In this document: in pieces, positions 1 through 5,096 of the stretch
How the letters are laid out: every line of letters starts with the position of its first letter
How positions within the stretch are numbered: the first letter of the stretch is position 1
DNA from: Verrucomicrobiota bacterium
Lineage (GTDB): Bacteria > Verrucomicrobiota > Verrucomicrobiia > Chthoniobacterales > UBA10450
Length of the DNA: 5,370 nt
Direction of reading: 5' to 3'
Assembly: GCA_003219395.1 (NCBI GenBank)
Contig: QHOR01000265.1
Span: 2,465-7,834 of the forward strand
Made by a program: the position numbers and the translations under genes
Notes under the pieces: generated by a model
What the model saw: the letters and a program-made list of their open reading frames with translations, nothing else
Told to the model about the DNA's origin: nothing
The model's database searches: none

Positions 1-2
1 AG

Positions 3-44
3 GCGGCCGCAACTCCTGAGAAACCGCAACTGGACCTGCTGTGA
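3..44 (+). CDS. possible C-terminal end of an upstream gene (partial)
   Basis: One frame open from the left edge reads AAATPEKPQLDLL and then stops at TGA 42-44. A proline-, alanine- and glutamate-rich stretch ending in QLDLL resembles the flexible tail plus short hydrophobic end found on some DNA repair proteins; MutS proteins often end in QLSLF or QLDLF. That resemblance is only suggestive, since 13 residues cannot identify a family. A second frame is also open from the edge to a TGA at 169-171, but its protein is rich in Cys, Arg and Pro and looks non-coding. The real identity lies to the left of the window. Confidence 0.3.
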   Translation, partial: AAATPEKPQLDLL

Positions 45-183
45 GGTCGACGGTTACGCTCTTTCCCCAGGCCGAACGACTGGCGGAAAACCACACCTAT
101 CGGAACCTAAAGTGTGCAGGCTGACATTTCTGCTGGTGAAGGGTCCACCGATGCAGAATTGCATGTTGTGATAAACTATCGCC
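45..183. other. intergenic region upstream of the TPR gene
   Basis: No terminator or convincing sigma-70 promoter can be seen here. The one structured site is a small inverted repeat, ATGCA-GAAT-TGCAT at 151-164, which ends 19 bases before the TPR start codon. An AT-rich patch, TGATAAACTAT at 169-179, looks like a -10 element but has no good -35 at the proper distance and would leave almost no leader. There is no Shine-Dalgarno sequence before the ATG at 184. Confidence 0.4.
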
Positions 184-1572
184 ATGGCGGTTAAGACGGA
201 AAAGGAATTGACCGAAACGCAGCGCAATCTTTGGCTTAAGGCGGTGGCTGCTGTTGAGTTGCGTAATCTCGGTTACGCGATTTCGCTTTTGCAGGAAATC
301 CTCAAACAGGAACCGCAATTTCTAATGGGACGCCAACTGCTGCGGCGCGCCGAAGTCACCAAGAACAGGTCAACCAAAAGGAGTTTTTTAAATATCTCGA
401 CGGCTCCGATTGCCATCATGAAAGCGCAACGGGAAAGCAAGAAAGACCCGAAACGCGCAATCGAAATGCTGGAAAAGGTGCTGGAGGACGAGCCTTACAA
501 GGCGGCCACAGCAGCGGGCTGGCCAGAGATTGGTGTGTTCGCAATGCGAACGTTGCTCGAAGAAAATGCCCGCGACATTAAAGTATTACACGAACTCGGG
601 CGTTTGTATCACGAACTCGGAGAGAACGATCAGGAGGTCGAAGTCTACAACCAAATCATCGAGATCAATCCACTCGACGCGGAAGCACTGCGCCTGGGTA
701 AGGATGCGGCAGCCCATGCGTCCATGAAAAGTGGCGGATGGACGGAGGCGGAAAGTTACCGTGACTTGATCAAGGACAAAGAGATGGCCATTTCGCTGGA
801 GCAACAAAGCCGGATCCGATTGACCGGTGAATCACTTGACCAGCAAATCACCGAAATTTATGCGCGTCACAAGGCGGAGCCGGCAAACGTCGATCTGCTG
901 CGGCGATTGGGCGTGCTGAACGAGCAAAAGGAGGATTTGGAGGCAGCCATCGGCTGGTACCAATGCGCAACCGATCTGACCAAAAATGCGGACGCCGGGC
1001 TAGTCCGAAAAGTTTCCGATTTGAGGATCAAGCTTCTCGAGCGCGACATCGCTGCACACGAGGAATTTCTCTCCACGCACGATACAGCCCATGAGTTACA
1101 TGCCAAAAAAACCGAAGAGTTAAATGCGGCCAAAGCGAAGCGCGCAGAAATCCTCGTTACGGATGCGCGAGAACGTTTGGCTCGAAATCCCACCGATCTT
1201 CAGCTTCGATTCGAGCTCGGCGAGCATCTCCTCGGTGCCAGAAGATTTCGCGAAGCGGTGCCGGAATTGCAGCGGGCACGGCAAAATCCGCACGCGCGCT
1301 TGAAAGCGATGAACCTGCTCGGTTGCTGCTATTGCGAGCTTGGGATGCTTGACCTGGCGACGAAGCAACTGGAGGAGGCGGCAAGGGAAATTGTTCCAAT
1401 GGATGCCATGAAAAAGGAGATCGTTTATAATCTCGGACTTATTTATGAACGGATGGGCGAGAAGGAGAAATCGCTTGTCTGTATGAAGCAGATTTACGAA
1501 ATCGAACACGGCTACAAGGATGTGGCCCCGCGGGTAGAAGGCTCGTACCAGAAGAACTCCGCTGAAGCCTGA
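184..1572 (+). CDS. tetratricopeptide repeat (TPR) protein
   Basis: This 462-residue protein is built from TPR-type helix pairs and probably acts as a protein-protein interaction scaffold; its partner is unknown. Repeat-like units lie at about residues 17-50, 75-125, 132-165 (HELGRLYHELGENDQEVEVY), 236-265, 338-370, 372-402 and 412-442. A Lys/Glu-rich, probably coiled-coil stretch covers about 275-335. No signal peptide or membrane segment is present, so it should be cytoplasmic. The last residues include YKDVAPRVEGSY, a short tail seen after the final TPR of related proteins. The ATG at 184 is the first start in a long open frame and gives a sensible amphipathic N-terminus, although no ribosome binding site precedes it. 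Residues 104-113 look shorter than a normal TPR helix, as if a few codons were lost in frame. The gene stands alone, 144 bp ahead of the DUF4142 gene. The family call is firm; the specific role is unknown. Confidence 0.85.
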   Translation: MAVKTEKELTETQRNLWLKAVAAVELRNLGYAISLLQEILKQEPQFLMGRQLLRRAEVTKNRSTKRSFLNISTAPIAIMKAQRESKKDPKRAIEMLEKVLEDEPYKAATAAGWPEIGVFAMRTLLEENARDIKVLHELGRLYHELGENDQEVEVYNQIIEINPLDAEALRLGKDAAAHASMKSGGWTEAESYRDLIKDKEMAISLEQQSRIRLTGESLDQQITEIYARHKAEPANVDLLRRLGVLNEQKEDLEAAIGWYQCATDLTKNADAGLVRKVSDLRIKLLERDIAAHEEFLSTHDTAHELHAKKTEELNAAKAKRAEILVTDARERLARNPTDLQLRFELGEHLLGARRFREAVPELQRARQNPHARLKAMNLLGCCYCELGMLDLATKQLEEAAREIVPMDAMKKEIVYNLGLIYERMGEKEKSLVCMKQIYEIEHGYKDVAPRVEGSYQKNSAEA

Positions 1573-1676
1573 CTACTCCCGATTTTCGAGCTCGTGCACA
1601 TGAAGCAGCTAAAAGCCGAAAATCAAGAATCAGAACTCATTCCGCGTCCAAGCAGGCGTCTGGTTTCGATTATGAA

Positions 1677-1697
1677 TTGCCGGATCTGTCTCGGCAA
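1677..1697. repeat. 6-bp inverted repeat before the DUF4142 gene
   Basis: TTGCCG (1677-1682) and CGGCAA (1692-1697) are perfect inverted copies separated by nine bases. They end 19 bases before the ATG at 1717. It could be an operator or a small leader hairpin, but repeats this short also arise by chance. The rest of 1573-1716 shows no terminator for the TPR gene and no clear promoter. Confidence 0.25.
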
Positions 1698-1716
1698 ACT
1701 TCAACCGTACAACATT

Positions 1717-2218
1717 ATGAAAACCAAAATCACAACTGTTTCGCAGTTTTGTATGCTCACTCTAACAGTCGCAGCGCTCAGCATGGCTGGAGTCGTGCTG
1801 GCGCAAGACACTCCGTCATCCAAAAGTTCCTCGCTTAGCGTGAAGGATAAGACCTTTATGAAGAAAGCCGCGAAGGGCGGCATGATGGAAGTTGGCTGAG
1901 CAAAACGGCCAGAGCGAGGATGTGAAGTCATTCGGCAAACGAATGGTGACCGATCACAGCAAGGCCAATGACGAATTGAAGTCCATCGCTTCGAATAAAG
2001 GCGTCCAACTACCGAGCAAGGAGCCGACTACCAAGTGGAGCTCTGACAAAGGTTATATGGATGCAATGGTCAAAGACCACGAAAAGGACTTGGCCGAATT
2101 CCAAGAGGAGGCAAAAACCGGAAGCGATCCCGACGTGAAAAAGTTTGCGGAAGAGACGGCCAAGGTGGTCCAGGAACATCTTCAGATGGCCAAGGAGACT
2201 CAAAGCAAACTGAAATAA
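1717..2218 (+). pseudogene. DUF4142 family exported protein, frame broken
   Basis: Two frames together spell one DUF4142 (PF13628) protein. The first runs from ATG 1717 to TGA 1897-1899. It begins with MKTK, a hydrophobic signal-peptide core and a probable cleavage after VLA (residue 29), then the start of the domain (LSVKDKTFMKKAAKGGMMEV). The second frame picks up near 1892 with LAEQNGQSEDVKSFGKRMV and continues through DHSKANDELK and MVKDHEKDLAEF to TAA 2216-2218, where the domain is complete. The family normally has about four residues (ELGK-like) between MEV and LA. They are absent here, which fits a short out-of-frame deletion of roughly 14 bases better than a single-base slip. Members are ferritin-like helical bundles of unknown function in the envelope. 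An ATG at 1594 lies in the same frame, but the extension would put 41 residues before the signal peptide, so 1717 is preferred. A sequencing or assembly error cannot be excluded. Confidence 0.8.
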
Positions 2219-2238
2219 AGAGCTATTCACTGTGCGAT

Positions 2239-2273
2239 GCGGCACGCCTGGAAAGGCGTGCCGCCATTTTATT
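2239..2273 (+). terminator. rho-independent terminator after the DUF4142 gene
   Basis: A perfect 10-bp stem, GCGGCACGCC (2239-2248) with GGCGTGCCGC (2255-2264), closes a six-base loop and is followed by CATTTTATT. It begins 20 bases after the DUF4142 stop codon. The GC-rich stem and T-rich tail are those of an intrinsic terminator on the plus strand. Confidence 0.85.
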
Positions 2274-2468
2274 GATACCGAGCTTTAACGCGGGAGCCGC
2301 CTCCGTTTGTTTCGGCATCTTAACGGCTTCTGGCTCGTGCATTCCGAAGAAAGCCGTTACAAGGGCTCGGAGAATTGTGTGGCTGACACGGGGCTGAAGC
2401 CCAGCGTTAATGAGAGCTCAGACGAAAGCCTCTTGGCTTTTGCGACGCAAAACTGAATTTTAACCGAG
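2274..2468. other. intergenic region upstream of pyruvate kinase
   Basis: This 195-bp stretch has no credible ORF. It holds three structured sites. One is a 9-bp inverted repeat, TAACGGCTT (2321-2329) and AAGCCGTTA (2351-2359), with a 21-base spacer. The second is a small hairpin, AAAGCC-TCTT-GGCTTT (2425-2440). The third is a 15-bp palindrome overlapping that hairpin (listed separately). A compact GGGCTGAAGCCC at 2391-2402 is also self-complementary. The pyk promoter must lie here, but I could not pick a -10/-35 pair with confidence. Confidence 0.5.
2438..2452. promoter_or_regulatory. 15-bp palindrome, operator-like, before pyk
   Basis: TTTTGCG-A-CGCAAAA is a perfect palindrome with 7-bp arms around a single central base. 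It ends 16 bases before the pyruvate kinase ATG. Odd-centred palindromes of this size are typical sites for dimeric helix-turn-helix repressors. Its closeness to the start codon would suit repression, or it may form a short leader hairpin. The regulator is unknown and function is inferred from symmetry and position only. Confidence 0.4.
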
Positions 2469-3872
2469 ATGCGCAAGACAAAGATCATTTGCACGCTCGG
2501 CCCGGCAACCGAAAAGACCGAGATCTTGCGCCAGCTAATTCAAAAAGGAGCTGACGTTTTTCGCTTGAATATGAGCCACGCCAGTCACGCTTGGGTCCGT
2601 GACATCGTTCCGCGCATCCGAAAGCTGTCGCAAAAAGCGGGTCGGCCAGTTGCGCTTCTTCTGGACACTCAAGGTCCCGCTATCCGGACGGGCGACTTAA
2701 AAGCAAATCTGGATCTGAAACCCGGGGACATTCTGGAGTTCACTGTTCGCGGGACGAAAAGTAAAGAGCGCTATTCGGTCGACGTGAATTACCGCGGCTT
2801 CGCCGACGATGTAACAGTTGGCAACACGATTTTGGTCGATAACGGTATGATCAAATTGCTTGTCCTGGATAAGGGAAGAAATCGTGTACGCTGCAGGGTT
2901 CTAACCCGCGGGATTCTCGGTTCACGGCGTCATATTAATTTACCCGGCGTGCATGTAAATCTTCCGTCGCTCACCAGGAAGGACCTGGCGGACGTTTCTC
3001 TGGGTGCGGAGATAGGCACGGATTTCGTTGGACTGAGCTTCGTGCGACAGAAGAGCGATATCGAACAGCTGCGAAAACTCCTGGCGAGGAAAGACAGCAA
3101 CGCGCAGATCGTGGCAAAGATCGAGGACCAATTAGCGGTGCGATCAATTGATAAAATGATCGAAAGCGCGGACGTCATCATGGTGGCGCGGGGCGATTTG
3201 GGAATCGAATGTCCGATGGAGGAATTGCCAATCATCCAGCGCCGTATTGTTAAAAATTGTCTTCGCCTGGGTAAGCCCGTCGTCATCGCGACTCAATTGT
3301 TGGAATCGATGATCACTAATCCTCTGCCTACTCGCGCCGAGATCACCGACGTAGCAAATGCCGTGTTCGAACAGGCCGACGCTCTGATGCTGAGCGGCGA
3401 GACTACTATTGGTCGTTATCCGGTTGAATGCATCGAGGTCCTCCGGCGGGTGGCAGTGCGCACCGAGCGGAGCGGCGGAGCGGGGTACGCAGAGAATGCC
3501 GTCCTGGAAAATGTTCGCCAGAAAATGGTAGCTTCAGCTGTTACGCTCGCTAACTCGTTGCACGATTCGAAACTAATTGTCTTTACTCTGCAGGGAAGAA
3601 TGGCGCGATACGCCTCAAATCTGAGGCCGCAGCGCGCACCAATCTTTGCTTTCACTCCAAGCGAGGAAGTTTATCGCCAACTCGCGCTGCACTGGGGAAC
3701 GTTTCCCGCCCGGGTCGATTTCTCTGGCGGGCCGGACAGGGCTATTAGAGTGGCTGAGAAGTTTTTGCGAAACAACAAATGGGCTACGCGCGGAGACCAC
3801 CTGGTGATCATCAGTGACGTGCGGATGGGCCGCGCATTGATCGATTCGATCCAACTGCGTGTGCTGAAATAA
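2469..3872 (+). CDS. pyk: pyruvate kinase
   Basis: Catalyses the last step of glycolysis: phosphoenolpyruvate plus ADP gives pyruvate plus ATP, in the cytoplasm. The 467 residues match the usual length and domain order: A barrel (about 1-74 and 156-330), B lid (75-155) and C domain (345-467). The N-terminus TKIICTLGPAT is the family signature. Key residues are present: Arg32, Asn34 and Ser36 (RLNMSH), Asp66-Thr67, Arg73, the catalytic Lys217 and metal ligand Glu219 in AKIED, metal ligand Asp243 in MVARGDLG, Thr275 in ATQLLESM, and PTRAEITDVANAV. The position matching Glu117 of rabbit muscle enzyme, tied to potassium dependence, is Ala71 (TQGPAIRTG). MRKTKI at ATG 2469 is the expected start; only a weak GAG precedes it. 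The gene stands alone, with a terminator on each side, and converges on the sigma factor gene. An allosteric activator cannot be told from sequence. Confidence 0.97.
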   Translation: MRKTKIICTLGPATEKTEILRQLIQKGADVFRLNMSHASHAWVRDIVPRIRKLSQKAGRPVALLLDTQGPAIRTGDLKANLDLKPGDILEFTVRGTKSKERYSVDVNYRGFADDVTVGNTILVDNGMIKLLVLDKGRNRVRCRVLTRGILGSRRHINLPGVHVNLPSLTRKDLADVSLGAEIGTDFVGLSFVRQKSDIEQLRKLLARKDSNAQIVAKIEDQLAVRSIDKMIESADVIMVARGDLGIECPMEELPIIQRRIVKNCLRLGKPVVIATQLLESMITNPLPTRAEITDVANAVFEQADALMLSGETTIGRYPVECIEVLRRVAVRTERSGGAGYAENAVLENVRQKMVASAVTLANSLHDSKLIVFTLQGRMARYASNLRPQRAPIFAFTPSEEVYRQLALHWGTFPARVDFSGGPDRAIRVAEKFLRNNKWATRGDHLVIISDVRMGRALIDSIQLRVLK

Positions 3873-3877
3873 CAAAA

Positions 3878-3910
3878 AAAGCGCGCGGAGATGGTCCGCG
3901 CGCTTTAAAG
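3878..3910. terminator. bidirectional terminator between pyk and the sigma gene
   Basis: A perfect 12-bp stem, AAAGCGCGCGGA (3878-3889) with TCCGCGCGCTTT (3895-3906), encloses a five-base loop. Seven A bases (3874-3880) overlap and extend its left arm, so on the minus strand the hairpin ends in a run of seven T bases, which makes a strong intrinsic terminator for the sigma gene. On the plus strand the tail after the stem is only TTT then AAAG, so termination of pyk is probably weaker. It starts 5 bases after the pyk stop codon and ends about 20 bases short of the sigma stop codon. Confidence 0.85.
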
Positions 3911-3928
3911 CGAAGATAGTAAGCCAGC

Positions 3929-4798
3929 TTAAGCTTCCACTGGCAATTCGACGTCGACCGGACGCTCCTTCTTACTGAGCGCGCGGCGCAACTTCGACAG
4001 CGCAATGTTTTGCAACTGACGAATCCGCTCGCGTGTGACGCCGAATTTCTTGCCCACCTCTTCGAGTGTCTTCGGTTTCCCGCCGTCTAGTCCAAAGCGC
4101 TGGAAAATGATTTTCTTCTCCCGATCATCGAGCACATCAAGCAGCCCGCCGACTTCGTTGCGGAGATTCTTGTCGCGCAACAGTTCGAACGGCGTTTGCG
4201 CGTCCTCATCGCCAACGATCTCGCCAAACTCGGTGGAATCGTCGTCGCTAATCGGCGCATCGAGCGACGCAGGGCGGATCGATACGGTTTTTAATTGGGA
4301 AACTTTTCCGCTGGCAATTCCAATTTCATCGCCCAGCTCTTCGTCGGTTGGTTCGCGGCCAAGCTCCTCGCTCATCTGGAGAGAAACCCGGCGCATTTTA
4401 GAGATTTTGTCCACCAGATGCACAGGCAAACGGATCGTCTTGCTCTGGTTGGCCAACGCCCGTTTGATGGACTGCTTGATCCACCATGCGGCGTATGTAC
4501 TAAGTTTCCCGCCCTTCGCGGGGTCGAAACGTTCCACGGCCTTCATCAGGCCAATGTTTCCTTCCGAGATCAGGTCGAGAAGCGGCAGCCCGAGATTGGC
4601 GTAATCGTGCGCGATTTTGACGACCAGACGCAAGTTGGACCGAATCATCAGCGCTCGCGCTTCGCGATCACCTTTTTTAATCTTAGCGGCCAGTTCGATC
4701 TCCTGCTCCGGAGTCAAAAGCGGGATTTGCCCGATCTCACGCAGGTAAATCTTAATTCCAGTATCGCTATCTTCAGCAGCCATATAACTCTTTTTCAT
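3929..4798 (-). CDS. sigma-70 family RNA polymerase sigma factor (RpoD/RpoS type)
   Basis: Directs RNA polymerase to promoters. From ATG 4798 the protein has 289 residues with region 1.2 (about 15-45, IYLREIGQIPLLTPEQE), region 2 (47-120, including the core-binding DLISEGNIGLMKAVERFDP and the DNA-melting and -10-reading YAAWWIKQSIKRALANQ), region 3 (125-205) and region 4 (215-275, helix-turn-helix ending VTRERIRQLQNIALSKLRRAL). Region 1.1 is missing, so it is much shorter than a full primary sigma. In region 2.4 the glutamine matching E. coli Gln437 is kept (Gln109), but the position of Thr440 is Lys112. Region 4.2 lacks the KLRHP found in primary sigmas. These points favour a group 2, RpoS-like role, but relatives are often labelled RpoD, so the role is open. 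Alternative starts are TTG 4801 and ATG 4783; the latter has AAAAGAG a few bases upstream. The mRNA leader carries a long hairpin. Confidence 0.93.
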   Translation of the reverse strand: MKKSYMAAEDSDTGIKIYLREIGQIPLLTPEQEIELAAKIKKGDREARALMIRSNLRLVVKIAHDYANLGLPLLDLISEGNIGLMKAVERFDPAKGGKLSTYAAWWIKQSIKRALANQSKTIRLPVHLVDKISKMRRVSLQMSEELGREPTDEELGDEIGIASGKVSQLKTVSIRPASLDAPISDDDSTEFGEIVGDEDAQTPFELLRDKNLRNEVGGLLDVLDDREKKIIFQRFGLDGGKPKTLEEVGKKFGVTRERIRQLQNIALSKLRRALSKKERPVDVELPVEA

Positions 4799-4816
4799 CA
4801 ATCATTTGGGGGGTTC

Positions 4817-4862
4817 GATCGACAATGCCCGATAAATCGTATCCGACGGGGGCTTGTCGATC
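4817..4862 (-). promoter_or_regulatory. long hairpin in the 5' leader of the sigma gene
   Basis: GATCGACAA (4817-4825) pairs perfectly with TTGTCGATC (4854-4862). After a single bulged T at 4826 the stem goes on with GCCC (4827-4830) against GGGC (4850-4853), giving 13 bp around a 19-base loop. Alternative pairing of CCCG with CGGG inside the loop is possible. On the minus strand the structure sits 19-64 bases before the ATG at 4798. If the promoter proposed at 4867-4895 is real, transcripts would start almost at the foot of this hairpin. It could stabilise the mRNA or control translation; this is inference. Confidence 0.5.
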
Positions 4863-4866
4863 ACGC

Positions 4867-4895
4867 GTTCTAGCATCCTAGGAACTACTTAACAA
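4867..4895 (-). promoter_or_regulatory. possible sigma-70 promoter for the sigma gene
   Basis: Read on the minus strand, TTGTTA (4895-4890) and TAGAAC (4872-4867) are separated by 17 bases. Each matches the consensus -35 or -10 hexamer at four of six positions. The expected transcription start is near 4860, about 60 bases before the start codon. The match is modest and the promoter code of this phylum is not well known to me, so treat it as a candidate. Confidence 0.25.
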
Positions 4896-4996
4896 GGTTA
4901 AATATTCTGATAACTGACACTCCTCGGACACCGCTTGTTCAATTTTTTTAAAGGCTCGTACGGACCCGATCTCCTCAAGGCTGTTTAGCACGGTTC

Positions 4997-5022
4997 CCTA
5001 CGTATTCTACGAGATCCGTAGG
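4997..5022. repeat. cluster of CTACG/CGTAG motifs
   Basis: CTACG occurs at 4998-5002 and 5007-5011, and its inverted copy CGTAG at 5017-5021. The second and third copies form a 5-bp stem with a five-base loop; the outer pair extends to CCTACG (4997-5002) and CGTAGG (5017-5022). It could be a binding site or a small hairpin in the divergent promoter region. The arms are short, so chance is a fair alternative. Confidence 0.25.
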
Positions 5023-5063
5023 CCTGAATCGCCTCCCACTTTAGAGGGATATTTGGCGCTTTT

Positions 5064-5094
5064 CTGTGCAACGATTTTTTGCGACTGTGCAACG
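5064..5094. repeat. two 10-bp direct repeats 21 bp apart before yifB
   Basis: CTGTGCAACG occurs exactly at 5064-5073 and again at 5085-5094. The start-to-start distance is 21 bp, close to two turns of B-form DNA. The second copy ends two bases before the yifB ATG. This spacing places both copies on the same face of the helix, as expected for cooperative binding of a regulator. No regulator is identified. Confidence 0.5.
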
Positions 5095-5096
5095 CG

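Larger units (their letters stand above)
4799..5096. other. divergent intergenic region between the sigma gene and yifB
   Basis: About 298 bases without a credible gene. It must hold the promoters of both divergent genes. Going left to right it contains the sigma leader hairpin (4817-4862), a possible minus-strand promoter (4867-4895) overlapped by the 13-bp palindrome TTAAC-AAG-GTTAA (4889-4901), a T-rich tract (4941-4949), a cluster of CTACG/CGTAG motifs (4997-5022) and two 10-bp direct repeats (5064-5094). No good plus-strand promoter for yifB could be chosen. An unrecognised small RNA in 4900-5060 cannot be ruled out. Confidence 0.5.

Noticed and set aside
1..171. Open frame from the left edge to a TGA at 169-171
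   Set aside because: The translation is rich in Cys, Arg and Pro, resembles no family and runs up to the next gene; the frame ending at 44 is more protein-like.
867..1509. Minus-strand ORFs of 80-129 residues inside the TPR gene
   Set aside because: They overlap a clear TPR coding frame, have no recognisable domain and contain Ser/Arg/Cys-rich shadow compositions.
1594..1716. A 41-residue N-terminal extension of the DUF4142 protein
   Set aside because: It would put a polar, non-conserved stretch before a classical signal peptide that begins at the ATG at 1717.
1885..1905. Programmed ribosomal frameshift in the DUF4142 gene
   Set aside because: No slippery heptamer or RF2-type CTT-TGA context is seen, and a shift would still leave the family's conserved residues missing.
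2930..3875. Minus-strand ORFs inside pyruvate kinase
   Set aside because: They lie fully within a well-conserved coding frame and look like antisense shadows.
4035..4873. Two long plus-strand ORFs (189 and 192 residues) opposite the sigma gene
   Set aside because: They are antisense to a well-conserved sigma factor, with Ser/Arg-rich or low-quality translations and no family resemblance. They result from the codon use of the real gene.
4900..5060. A 6S-like or other small RNA gene in the divergent region
   Set aside because: Only short pairings were found, with no long rod-like structure and no intrinsic terminator, so it cannot be supported.
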